Below are positions 7,913 to 15,928 of a stretch of DNA of 64,000 bases, one piece after another; position 1 is the first letter of the stretch, and the number at the start of each line of letters is the position of its first letter. This DNA comes from Mycobacterium celatum (GTDB lineage: Bacteria; Actinomycetota; Actinomycetes; Mycobacteriales; Mycobacteriaceae): positions 19,782 through 83,781 of the forward strand of contig NZ_LQOM01000027.1 of the NCBI RefSeq assembly GCF_002101595.1, read 5' to 3'. Below the pieces are notes generated by a model that made no database searches, was not told where the DNA came from, and was given only the letters and a program-made list of their open reading frames with translations. Both the position numbers and the translations under genes were made by a program.

Positions 7913-9217
7913 TCACCCTGCGGCGTAGACGATTTCACCGCCGATGATCGTTGCGGCGACCAAACCGGCGTCGAGTTCGGCCAGCACGGCCTCGGGCGGT
8001 GCGGTCAGCAGGCACAGGTCGCCCGGCTGCCCCGGCTCGACGGTGCGCACCCGGCTGGGGTGCTCGGGCCAGCCCAGGAACATCATCAAGGCTCGCCGCT
8101 CCGGAATACATTCGTCGGCGCCGAGCACCGCCCCGCTCGGGGTGGTGCGATACACCGCGGCGCGCATCGCCGCCCACGGGTCGCCGCGACCGAACGGCAT
8201 ATCGGTGGACAACGCGACCGGAATGCCGGCGAGCAGCAGGGACGCCACCCGCCACAGTTGGTCGTGTTCGCCGGCCGGTATCTCGGTCAGGTACTGATCG
8301 CCGCGCTCGGCAACGAAGTTGGGCTGGGTCACCACCGTCACCCCGAGATCCACCAGGTCGTCGAGGCAGTCGGAGGGTGTGTCGGCCGCGTGTTCGATCC
8401 GGTCGCGGGGATGCGCGCCGGCCTGCTGCAGCGCCGCGATCGTCACGAGCAGCTGGGCGGCGGTCACGCAGTGGATGGCGACCGGGCCACCATTGCGGTG
8501 CCTTTCGGCGATCCAGTGTGCGAGTTCGTCGAGGTCCAGGGCCTCGTCGTGCAGGATGCGCTTACCGGGTGACAGAAAATGCAGCCTCTGGCGTAGCTCA
8601 CCGTGGCGATGCAGCTCGGTCAACCCCACGATGTCACCGATTTCGAGATCCGGTGTGGCATCGGTGATTCCGGTGACGCCGTAGCTACTCAGCCGCTGGC
8701 TGACATCGGCGAGGCCGATATCGCGGCGCTCTAACGCCTCCGACCAATCCGAGGCGGCGCTGCGCAGGCGCCCGTCGGGATGGTCTGCCAGCCCGATCCG
8801 GGCCAGCCCGGCGGAGTTGAGGATCCACATCGCGCCGCTGCGGTGCTGTATGCGCACCGGCACGGCGGGTGCCAGCGCATCCAGCGTCATCCGGTCCAGC
8901 GGCCCGGCGACCGAGTCGTGATAGCCGATAGCGCGGACCCAGCCGTCGTCGCCGGGCGGGGCGGTGGCCAGCGCGCCCGCGAGCGCGTCCCGGTCGCGCA
9001 CCTGCGGTGGGCCCACCTGGAGCGACGTTTCGGCTGCGGCCGCGGAGTGCAGATGGACGTGGTGGTCGTGCAAGCCGGGTATCACGGTTCCGCCCGCCGC
9101 GTCGTACACGTCTTCACCGGGCAGCGGCTCGATGTCTTTGGCCACCTGGTCGATCTGCGCCCCGACCCGAACGTCGAGAAGAGCGCCGTCCAGCCGGGTA
9201 GCCTGTCGAATTAGCAT
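7913..9217 (-). CDS. amidohydrolase family protein (YtcJ-like)
   Basis: The 434-residue protein belongs to the metal-dependent amidohydrolase superfamily. After a short beta domain ('MLIRQATRLDGALLDVRVG') comes the metal motif 'VIPGLHDHHVHLHSA' (about residues 51-65). Further family signs are 'RIEHAAD' and the C-terminal 'PGQPGDLCLL...IIGGEIVY' that closes the beta domain. The ATG at 9217 overlaps the end of the CoA-transferase gene (ATGCTAA), so the two are coupled. The substrate cannot be told; with a CoA-transferase and a hydratase in the same run, hydrolysis of an amide or lactam feeding acyl-CoA breakdown is a guess. An open frame continues upstream but reads antisense to coding sequence and is not real. 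Confidence 0.85.
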   Translation of the reverse strand: MLIRQATRLDGALLDVRVGAQIDQVAKDIEPLPGEDVYDAAGGTVIPGLHDHHVHLHSAAAAETSLQVGPPQVRDRDALAGALATAPPGDDGWVRAIGYHDSVAGPLDRMTLDALAPAVPVRIQHRSGAMWILNSAGLARIGLADHPDGRLRSAASDWSEALERRDIGLADVSQRLSSYGVTGITDATPDLEIGDIVGLTELHRHGELRQRLHFLSPGKRILHDEALDLDELAHWIAERHRNGGPVAIHCVTAAQLLVTIAALQQAGAHPRDRIEHAADTPSDCLDDLVDLGVTVVTQPNFVAERGDQYLTEIPAGEHDQLWRVASLLLAGIPVALSTDMPFGRGDPWAAMRAAVYRTTPSGAVLGADECIPERRALMMFLGWPEHPSRVRTVEPGQPGDLCLLTAPPEAVLAELDAGLVAATIIGGEIVYAAG

Positions 9218-10389
9218 GGCGCGCCGAGCTTTTCGGCAACGATATGCTTTACCGCGGCGTTGTCGGCGCCGAGCGGGGGCGCCGACGGGCTCGGTGGCGG
9301 CGGTTGCGGCGCGGCGACGGGTATGTCGCAAGGCGGTGATTGCGGGAGCGCGGCGTAGCCAGCGGCGACCTGCGCCATCGACACCTCGACCAGCTCGCCT
9401 CCGCCGCGGCGCAGCGACTGCGCCACCGCCCGCGCCGCCTCCAGCCCGGCCAGCGGGTCTGCGATGGCGTCGCCGCAGAACACCGGCCCTTCGCCGACAA
9501 GTCCGCCCGCGACCGCGGCGTCGTCGCCGAACGCGGCCCGGTCCGGCTGACCGGCGTAGCCGCCGATGCGCAGCCACACCCGTCCGGCCCGGGCCGCCAC
9601 GTCGTCGACGCTCAACCGGCGTCGGCGTAACGCCGCGGGCCGGGAGCCCTCGACGACGACGTCGGCGGCGGTCAGCAAATCCCGCAAGGCGCCGTCGTCG
9701 AAATCCACGGCGTAGGAGAGCTTTCCGAAGTTCATCCAGTCGAAGAACGCAGGCTCGCCGCGGCGGGTCCCGTCGGGCCGGGCCGGGCTTTCCACCTTGA
9801 CGACGACGGCGCCCGCCCGGGCCAGCAGTTGGGTACATAGCGGCCCAGCCCACAAGGACGACAGGTCGGCCACCAGCAGCCCGTCGAGGTCGCGCGGCTC
9901 GGTCGTATCGCCGATTCGCCGCACCACCGGCGCGGCCGGGGCCGCCTCGCCAAGCGCCGCCGCCGCGATGTCCAGCAGTTGGGCGCGGCTGACCACGTCG
10001 TGCGCGGAACGTGCTGCGGCCCAACGGGTTAGCACTGGCCAAGGGTCGGCGGGAATGGTGTCGCATTCCAGCAGCGCGGGCAGCGCCGCGGTGTCTTCAG
10101 CGCGCGGCAGCGCGATCGCCCCCCAGCCGTCAGCGGTGGGCAGCAGCCGGGTGGCGCCGCCCGCAGAAACCGAGCCCTGCCGGGTCAGGCCGCGCAGGGC
10201 CGCGCGGCCCGCCAGCGTCGTCGCGGCGTCGACGTCGACACCGGTCAGCTCGGCGATCTCAGCGGTCACTCCTCGGGCCCGGGTCAGCACGGCGGCGCGG
10301 GAAAAGTCGGGCGGCCCATCGGGCGGGCCGGTCAGATAGGCCAGCCCGCTGCCGGCCCAGTCTGCTGCGGCCGCATCCACGCCCACCAT
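9211..10389 (-). CDS. CoA-transferase family III (CaiB/BaiF) with apparently permuted order
   Basis: The 392-residue product shows family III CoA-transferase sequence, but in an unusual order. The block normally at the N-terminus ('LDGLLVADLSSLWAGPLCTQLL', then 'VVVKVESPARPDGTRRG') begins only at about residue 168. The first ~160 residues ('TADGWGAIALPRAEDTAAL' and 'WPVLTRWAAARSAHDVVSRAQ') look like the usual C-terminal part. The protein then ends after 'DPLAGLEAARAVAQSL', a segment normally in the middle. These enzymes move CoA between carboxylic acids. It sits between the Rv0216-like hydratase gene (10-base gap) and the amidohydrolase gene (7-base overlap), evidently one operon. Confidence 0.8.
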   Translation of the reverse strand: MVGVDAAAADWAGSGLAYLTGPPDGPPDFSRAAVLTRARGVTAEIAELTGVDVDAATTLAGRAALRGLTRQGSVSAGGATRLLPTADGWGAIALPRAEDTAALPALLECDTIPADPWPVLTRWAAARSAHDVVSRAQLLDIAAAALGEAAPAAPVVRRIGDTTEPRDLDGLLVADLSSLWAGPLCTQLLARAGAVVVKVESPARPDGTRRGEPAFFDWMNFGKLSYAVDFDDGALRDLLTAADVVVEGSRPAALRRRRLSVDDVAARAGRVWLRIGGYAGQPDRAAFGDDAAVAGGLVGEGPVFCGDAIADPLAGLEAARAVAQSLRRGGGELVEVSMAQVAAGYAALPQSPPCDIPVAAPQPPPPSPSAPPLGADNAAVKHIVAEKLGAPC

Positions 10390-10399
10390 TGTGCGCGCG

Positions 10400-11386
10400 T
10401 CAGAACTGCAGCGCGGTGAACCGCCAGTCCAGCACCTGGCGGTCCGGCTCGTCCGATTCGCTGACCGCGTAGACCAGCGAGCGCAGGGTCAGCACGCCGC
10501 CGTGGTCGGTCGGCTGGGCGGACTCGACGTGCAGCTCGCTGTAGAGCGTGTCGCCCTCGTGCACCGGACCGGTGTGGTCGCAGGACTCCCAGCCCAGCAC
10601 CGTGGCCAAGTTGGGCAGCAACCGAGTGGCTTGCGCCAGCGCCAGCCCGATAGTGTGTCCGCCGTACACCAGCCGGCTTCCGCTGACCCGCGAATCGTGA
10701 TGCACTGCAGCAATATTCAGTGTCAGCCGGGCCAACTCGGGTGCGCTGCTGACGATGTCGGCGCTGCTGTGCAACACCGAACCTGCGATGCCTGGGTCGA
10801 AATGGGGCCCGGGGATGCGCTCGCGGAACACGGCGCCGTTCCACTGCTCGGTAGCCGAGGGCGGCGGCACCAGATCGGTGCCGATCGCCGAGAGGTCGTC
10901 GGCGTGATCGGCGGCGTCCGGCGCGGCGCCCGGACTCAACGGCAACATGGCGCAGCGGTAGAAGTCGAGCACCAACCGATCGGCCTGGTCGATCGTGGTC
11001 ATCCGCAGGGCTACCAGACCGGTGGGCGCCCGCCCGGGCTTGGCCGAGTTCTTCTTCAGGCCCACCACCTCGGTGCGGGTGAACAGGCTGTCGCCGATGG
11101 CCGGGAAGCGGTAGAAGACCAGCCCGCGGTAGAACAGGTTGGCTTTGACGTGCCGGGTGACCAGCGTCGACTGCCCGATCGCGACGTCGCACACCAGACC
11201 GGGGTGAGCCAGCGGCGCCGTCGACCCGGTGACCGCCTGCGACAGTTCGGCGTCCAGCGGCAGGCGCAACCGGTCGCCGAGGATGCTCTGATGCACGGCG
11301 GCCACCCCGGGGGACAACGTCATCGAAGGGGCGCCGGGAAACACCTGGCCGACGTGCAGGTCGTCGAAGTACGGGCCGCCGGTCAT
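10400..11386 (-). CDS. double hotdog-fold MaoC-like dehydratase, Rv0216 orthologue
   Basis: The 328-residue protein resembles Rv0216, whose crystal structure is a double hotdog related to R-specific enoyl-CoA hydratases. It shows two repeats: an N-terminal half beginning 'PYFDDLHVGQVFPGAP' with 'SLFTRTEVVGLKKNSAKPG', and a C-terminal half with 'VYGGHTIGLALAQATRLLPNLATVLGWESCDHTGPVHEGDTL', the hydratase-like core. It is divergent from fadE3 across 29 bases, an arrangement conserved in M. tuberculosis. It likely acts on an acyl-CoA together with FadE3; the true substrate is unknown. Confidence 0.9.
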   Translation of the reverse strand: MTGGPYFDDLHVGQVFPGAPSMTLSPGVAAVHQSILGDRLRLPLDAELSQAVTGSTAPLAHPGLVCDVAIGQSTLVTRHVKANLFYRGLVFYRFPAIGDSLFTRTEVVGLKKNSAKPGRAPTGLVALRMTTIDQADRLVLDFYRCAMLPLSPGAAPDAADHADDLSAIGTDLVPPPSATEQWNGAVFRERIPGPHFDPGIAGSVLHSSADIVSSAPELARLTLNIAAVHHDSRVSGSRLVYGGHTIGLALAQATRLLPNLATVLGWESCDHTGPVHEGDTLYSELHVESAQPTDHGGVLTLRSLVYAVSESDEPDRQVLDWRFTALQF

Positions 11387-11415
11387 CGGGCGACCCGCCG
11401 TGTCAGCATGACGGT

Positions 11416-12567
11416 ATGGACGAGCTCAGCGACGAAGAGGTGCTGCTGGTCGAGACGGTGCGTGACTTCGTCGACAAAGAGGTCAAGCCGACGGTGCGCG
11501 AAGTCGAGCATGCCAACGAGTATCCGCAAGTGTGGATCGAGCAGATGAAGCGGATCGGCATTTACGGCTTGGCCATCCCTGAGGAGTACGGCGGGTCACC
11601 GGTGTCGATGCCGTGCTACGTGCTGGTCACCCAGGAGCTGGCCCGCGGCTGGATGAGCCTGGCCGGTGCAATGGGCGGGCACACTGTGGTCGCCAAACTG
11701 CTCACGTTGTTCGGCACCGAGGAGCAGAAGCGTCACTATCTGCCGCCGATGGCCACCGGCGAGTTGCGGGCCACCATGGCGCTCACCGAGCCGGGCGGCG
11801 GCAGCGATCTGCAGAACATGTCGACCACCGCGCGGACCGACGGCGACGAGCTGGTGATCAACGGGTCGAAGACCTGGATTTCCAATGCGCGGCGTTCCGG
11901 GCTGATTGCGTTGCTGTGCAAGACCGATCCACATGCGACACCGCGCCACACCGGTATCTCGGTGGTGCTGGTGGAACCCGGCCCGGGGCTGACGATTTCG
12001 CGGGACCTGCCCAAGCTGGGCTACAAGGGAGTCGAGTCGTGCGAGCTGTCGTTCGACGGCTACCGGGTCCCCGCGTCGGCGATCCTGGGCGGCGTACCGG
12101 GCAAGGGCTTTGCGCAGATGATGAAAGGTCTTGAGACAGGCCGCATTCAGGTGGCCTCCCGGGCATTGGGGGTGGCGACGGCGGCACTCGACGATGCGTT
12201 GGCGTATGCGCAGCAGCGGGAAAGCTTCGGCAAACCGATCTGGCAGCACCAGTCCGTCGGAAACTACCTGGCCGACATGGCCACCAAACTCACTGCCGCC
12301 CGCCAGCTCACGCGCTACGCGGCCGAACGCTACGACAGCGGCCAACGCTGCGACATGGAAGCCGGGATGGCCAAGCTGTTCGCCTCCGAGGTGGCGATGG
12401 AGATCGCGTTGAACGCGGTACGTATCCACGGCGGCTACGGCTACTCCACCGAATACGACGTCGAGCGGTACTTTCGCGACGCGCCGCTGATGATCGTCGG
12501 CGAGGGCACCAACGAAATCCAGCGCAACGTGATTGCCGGGCAACTGGTGGCCCGCGGCGGAATCTGA
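11416..12567 (+). CDS. fadE3: acyl-CoA dehydrogenase FadE3
   Basis: The 383-residue acyl-CoA dehydrogenase introduces a 2,3 double bond into an acyl-CoA using FAD. The visible signature blocks are 'MALTEPGGGSDLQNMSTTA' (about residues 120-138), 'VINGSKTWISNARRSGLIAL', 'RESFGKPIWQHQSV' and the C-terminal 'IHGGYGYSTEYDVERYFRDA' followed by 'VGEGTNEIQRNVIAGQL'. Length and neighbourhood (divergent from the Rv0216 gene) match M. tuberculosis fadE3 (Rv0215c). The ATG at 11416 gives the natural N-terminus 'MDELSDEEVLLVETVRDFV'. Confidence 0.92.
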   Translation: MDELSDEEVLLVETVRDFVDKEVKPTVREVEHANEYPQVWIEQMKRIGIYGLAIPEEYGGSPVSMPCYVLVTQELARGWMSLAGAMGGHTVVAKLLTLFGTEEQKRHYLPPMATGELRATMALTEPGGGSDLQNMSTTARTDGDELVINGSKTWISNARRSGLIALLCKTDPHATPRHTGISVVLVEPGPGLTISRDLPKLGYKGVESCELSFDGYRVPASAILGGVPGKGFAQMMKGLETGRIQVASRALGVATAALDDALAYAQQRESFGKPIWQHQSVGNYLADMATKLTAARQLTRYAAERYDSGQRCDMEAGMAKLFASEVAMEIALNAVRIHGGYGYSTEYDVERYFRDAPLMIVGEGTNEIQRNVIAGQLVARGGI

Positions 12568-12577
12568 TGAGCTCTGC

Positions 12578-12638
12578 GCCGAGTGTGCGGTTATGTCACG
12601 ATTTTTCGCTGCGGCCGTGCATTAGGTCCACACTCGGC
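12578..12638. repeat. ~60-bp palindromic intergenic element, family B/C copy
   Basis: Perfect 10-bp arms GCCGAGTGTG (12578-12587) and CACACTCGGC (12629-12638) bracket a ~40-base interior beginning CGGTTATGTCACGATTTTT. The left half resembles the pair at 47501 and 48469 (GCCGAGTG, then GTTATGACACG). It starts 10 bases after the fadE3 stop and ends 11 bases before the next start codon, so it occupies the whole gap. Confidence 0.75.
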
Positions 12639-12649
12639 AGGGTTCGCAC

Positions 12650-13411
12650 ATGCTGAGCTCGTTGCAACGGCGGTTGATCTATTTCCCGTCGCCCGGGCCG
12701 GTACCGCCCGCGACAGCCGTCTTGCCCGGCGGCGAGGACGTCGTACTCGACACCGACGACGGGCTCCGCCTGGGTGCGTGGTTCTTTCCCGCCCTGGGCG
12801 CCGGGCCCGCGGTGTTGGTCTGCAACGGCAACGGCGGTGACCGTATGTTGCGCGCGCCGCTGGCGGCCGCGTTGTGCCGCGCGCGGTTGTCGGTGTTGCT
12901 GTTCGACTACCGAGGCTACGGCGGAAACCCCGGCCGCCCAACGGAAGACGGCCTGGCCGTCGATGCGCGCGCCGCCCGGGCATTCCTGGCGGCTCGCCCC
13001 GACGTCGATCGGATCGTGTACTTCGGTGAGTCGCTCGGTGCGGCGGTTGTCGTCCGGCTTGCGCTCGAGGTGTCGCCGGCCGCGCTGGTGCTGCGCTCGC
13101 CGTTCACGTCGCTGACCGACGTCGGCCGGTTGCACTACCCGTTCCTGCCCGTCGGGGCATTACTGACGGAGCGGTACCCGTCGATCAGCCGCATCGCGCG
13201 AGTGGCGGCGCCGCTGTTGGTGATCGCCGGCGACCGCGACACCCTGGTGCCCGCGACGCTGAGCCGACGACTGTATGACGCTGCGCACGAGCCGAAGCGG
13301 TTCCTTGTGGTGCCGGGCGCGGACCACAACAGTGTGGACTTGCTCGACGGCCCTGTGATGATCGATGCGGTCGTGCGTTTCCTCCGCGAGCACGGCGTGC
13401 CGGCGTCCTAG
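12650..13411 (+). CDS. alpha/beta-hydrolase (BEM46/ABHD13-like)
   Basis: The 253-residue serine hydrolase starts at 12650 ('MLSSLQRRLIYFPSPG'), a typical N-terminus of this subgroup. It carries 'VLVCNGNGGDR' as the oxyanion region, 'FDYRGYGGNPG', the nucleophile elbow 'YFGESLGAAV' (about residues 124-133), the acid in 'VIAGDRDTLVP' and the histidine in 'PGADHNSVDLL'. The substrate is unknown. Its stop codon overlaps the stop of the convergent enoyl-CoA hydratase gene in a shared CTAG. A palindromic element fills the short gap in front of it and may influence its expression. Confidence 0.85.
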   Translation: MLSSLQRRLIYFPSPGPVPPATAVLPGGEDVVLDTDDGLRLGAWFFPALGAGPAVLVCNGNGGDRMLRAPLAAALCRARLSVLLFDYRGYGGNPGRPTEDGLAVDARAARAFLAARPDVDRIVYFGESLGAAVVVRLALEVSPAALVLRSPFTSLTDVGRLHYPFLPVGALLTERYPSISRIARVAAPLLVIAGDRDTLVPATLSRRLYDAAHEPKRFLVVPGADHNSVDLLDGPVMIDAVVRFLREHGVPAS

Positions 13412-14298
13412 CCGACAGCGTCCACCAGCCCCCAGGCCAGCGCCGTCGCCGGGCCGACGGTGTGACCGGTGAGGACCAAATACGCTGTGCGCCAACGGCC
13501 GATGCGCCGCGTGACGCTGACGGTGCCACCGGCGCCGGGGATCAGACCGAGGCTCAGCTCGGGAAGCCCGAACACCGAATCCGGTGCCGCCGCAACGTGT
13601 CCGCAGAACGCCGCCATCTCCAGTCCACTGCCCAGCACCTGACCGTGCACCTCGGCGCGGCAGGCCGACCCGAGCCGAGCGGTCAGCGCGTCGAGCACCA
13701 GGGCCGGGCTGTAGCGGGTGCGGGCCAGATGCGCGCTGGCGGGATCGCTGAAGGTGCCGAACTCGGCGAGGTCGCCGCCGCTGCAGAACGACGGTCCATT
13801 GCCGGACAGCACTACCTCGTCGACCGAAGTGTCGTAGCGCGCCACATCGAGCGCCTCCAGGAGTGCCGCGCGGGTGTCGGTGGAAAACGCGTTATGCCGC
13901 GACGGCCGGTTGAAGCGGATCCGCAGCGTATTGCCGTCGCGTTCGGCCTGCACCGGGTCGGGAATCTCAGGCACGCGGGCCGGGCCGCGCTCGGCAAGCC
14001 AGCGGGCGAACTCCCGGCCGGATTGCAGAGTGGAGTACGCCAGCGATTCGGTGATGAGCCCGCGAAACGCCGGGGCACCAGGATCTACCGCACGCAGCAC
14101 GTCGTCGCACACCGCTGCGGCCTGCGGCCAATGCTTCAGCCGCGCAGCCAGTTCGGCCGTAGCAGCATCAACCGATGGCACGGTAACCACCCGCCGGTCG
14201 GCACAGGTGTCTTCGGTCAGCGTGAAAGTTGACTGCTCACTGATGTTTTCGGCGTCGACGCCGACGATGATCCCCGCTGGCAGCTCGACAACGCTCAC
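13408..14298 (-). CDS. enoyl-CoA hydratase/isomerase family protein with N-terminal extension
   Basis: The 296-residue product has a crotonase-fold domain from about residue 107: 'IRFNRPSRHNAFSTDTRAAL', the oxyanion loops 'LSGNGPSFCSGGDLAEFG' and 'EVHGQVLGSGLEMAAFC', then 'FGLPELSLGLIPGAGG'. The region before it (about 105 residues) is a weakly conserved extension seen in some actinobacterial EchA proteins. The E in the second loop is compatible with hydratase activity; the second catalytic glutamate position reads 'LPELSLG'. The GTG at 14298 overlaps the stop of fadD4 by four bases (GTGA), so the two are coupled and likely act on the same CoA thioester. Confidence 0.85.
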   Translation of the reverse strand: MSVVELPAGIIVGVDAENISEQSTFTLTEDTCADRRVVTVPSVDAATAELAARLKHWPQAAAVCDDVLRAVDPGAPAFRGLITESLAYSTLQSGREFARWLAERGPARVPEIPDPVQAERDGNTLRIRFNRPSRHNAFSTDTRAALLEALDVARYDTSVDEVVLSGNGPSFCSGGDLAEFGTFSDPASAHLARTRYSPALVLDALTARLGSACRAEVHGQVLGSGLEMAAFCGHVAAAPDSVFGLPELSLGLIPGAGGTVSVTRRIGRWRTAYLVLTGHTVGPATALAWGLVDAVG

Positions 14299-15809
14299 GA
14301 ATACTTCTTGACCAACTCGCCTTTGAACATCTTGCCGGTCTCGGTGCGCGGCAGCTCTGCTTCGAACGAGATCGACCGCGGACATTTGTAGTGCGCCAAG
14401 CGGTCCCGCAACCACGCCAGCAGCTCATCGGCGAACTGGTCGGTGGCGTCGGCCGGGTCGACGGTCTGCACCACGGCCTTGACACTTTGCCCCATCTCGT
14501 CGTCGGGAATCCCGAACACCGCGGCGTCCAGCACTTTTGGATGCGTGACGAGCATGTTCTCGGCTTCTTGCGGGTAGATGTTGACCCCGCCGGAGATGAT
14601 CATGTGGTGGCGGCGGTCGGTCAGGTACAGGTAGCCCTCGTCGTCGACGTAGCCGACGTCGCCGACAGTCACCCAGCCGTGTTTGTCGCGTGATGCCGCG
14701 GTTTTCGCTGCGTCGTTGAGGTATTCGAACTCATAGCCGCCCTCGAAGTAGATCTCGCCGGCTTGTCCTGGCGGCAGCTCGTTGCCGTTCTCGTCGAGGA
14801 TGTGTATCTGGCAGGCCATCGGCTTACCCACCGAGCCCGGGTGCGCCAGCCATTCCTCGGCGGTGATCAACGTCGACCCGATGGCTTCCGATGACGCGTA
14901 GTACTCGTCGATGATCGGGCCCCACCAGTCGATCATCTGTTTCTTGATCTCCACCGGGCACGGCGCCGCCGCGTGGATCACCCGTTGCAGACTCGACAAA
15001 TCATACGAATTGCGTACCGCCTCAGGCAGTTTGAGCATGCGGGTGAACATGGCCGGCACGAACTGGCCGTGCGTAACCCGGTAGCGCTGGATGGCCTCCA
15101 AGCAGCCCTCGGGATCGAACTTCTCCAGCACCACAGTGGTGATGCCGCCGGCCTGCACGCTCATCGACCACACCGACGGCGCCGTGTGGTATAGGGGGGC
15201 GGGACTCAGATAGATCGACTCCGGCGTCATCCAGAACCCCACCAGCGCCGACATCATGCCGGGTGCCTCGGCCGGGGGGACGTGTGGCAGTTCGCGTTTG
15301 ATGCCCTTGGGCCGGCCGGTGGTGCCCGACGAGTACTGCAAAAGGTCGCCCTCGCGTTCGTCGTCGATCGGGGTATCCGGTCGGCCGGCAACGCATTCCG
15401 GATAGCGCTGCCAGCCCTCGAGGTCGTCGTCGGCGATCATCAGCAGGTCGGGCAGACCGCCCGGCAGATGCTCGGCCAGATTTTCGCAGGTCTTGCGCAG
15501 CGCCGCCGAACCGATGATCGCCTTGGCGGCGCTGTTGTCGATGATGTACGCAGCTTCGGGCGCGGTCAGGTGGGTGTTGATCGGCACGTAGTACAGGCCG
15601 CTGCGGCGCGCGGCCCACATCACGGCGTGGATGTGCTCGTTGTTCTCCATGAGGATCGCGACCGAGTCGCCCTCGGCCAGCCCGGCCCGGCGAAAGTAAT
15701 GCGCCAACCGATTGGCCCGGGCTTCGAGTTCGTCGAAGGTGATGACCGTGCCGCACGGATGGAGGATGACCGCCGGCTTACCGGTGCCGACATGCTCGCG
15801 GATCTGCAT
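14295..15809 (-). CDS. fadD4: acyl-CoA synthetase FadD4
   Basis: The 504-residue adenylate-forming ligase has 'LLQYSSGTTGRPKGIKREL' (about residues 157-175), 'YYASSEAIGST' (about 303-313), 'TVGDVGYVDDEGYLYLTDR' and 'SGGVNIYPQEAE' (about 390-425), and the terminal 'PRTETGKMFKGELVKKYS' with the catalytic lysine. Its place near fadE3 and the Rv0216 gene matches M. tuberculosis fadD4 (Rv0214). It would activate a carboxylic acid that the coupled enoyl-CoA hydratase and neighbouring dehydrogenases then degrade. Substrate unknown. Confidence 0.88.
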   Translation of the reverse strand: MQIREHVGTGKPAVILHPCGTVITFDELEARANRLAHYFRRAGLAEGDSVAILMENNEHIHAVMWAARRSGLYYVPINTHLTAPEAAYIIDNSAAKAIIGSAALRKTCENLAEHLPGGLPDLLMIADDDLEGWQRYPECVAGRPDTPIDDEREGDLLQYSSGTTGRPKGIKRELPHVPPAEAPGMMSALVGFWMTPESIYLSPAPLYHTAPSVWSMSVQAGGITTVVLEKFDPEGCLEAIQRYRVTHGQFVPAMFTRMLKLPEAVRNSYDLSSLQRVIHAAAPCPVEIKKQMIDWWGPIIDEYYASSEAIGSTLITAEEWLAHPGSVGKPMACQIHILDENGNELPPGQAGEIYFEGGYEFEYLNDAAKTAASRDKHGWVTVGDVGYVDDEGYLYLTDRRHHMIISGGVNIYPQEAENMLVTHPKVLDAAVFGIPDDEMGQSVKAVVQTVDPADATDQFADELLAWLRDRLAHYKCPRSISFEAELPRTETGKMFKGELVKKYS

Positions 15810-15860
15810 GCGCAGACTGTACCGCCAACAAAGTTGACGGGTGTCAAGTGGTCGCGCCTT

Positions 15861-15921
15861 GCCGCGAGCGTGCGCAAACCAGGTTCAAATACGGAGTGTC
15901 GGCGGCGACACGCACGCTGAC
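15861..15921. repeat. ~60-bp palindromic intergenic element, family A copy 2
   Basis: The left arm GCCGCGAGCGTGCG and the right arm CGCACGCTGAC flank an interior (AAACCAGGTTCAAATACGG, then AGTGTCGGCGGCGACA) that is nearly the reverse complement of the copy at 7844-7906. It lies between the end of pckA and the start of fadD4, which are on the same strand, so it could terminate pckA transcription. Confidence 0.8.
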
Positions 15922-15928
15922 CGGAAAA

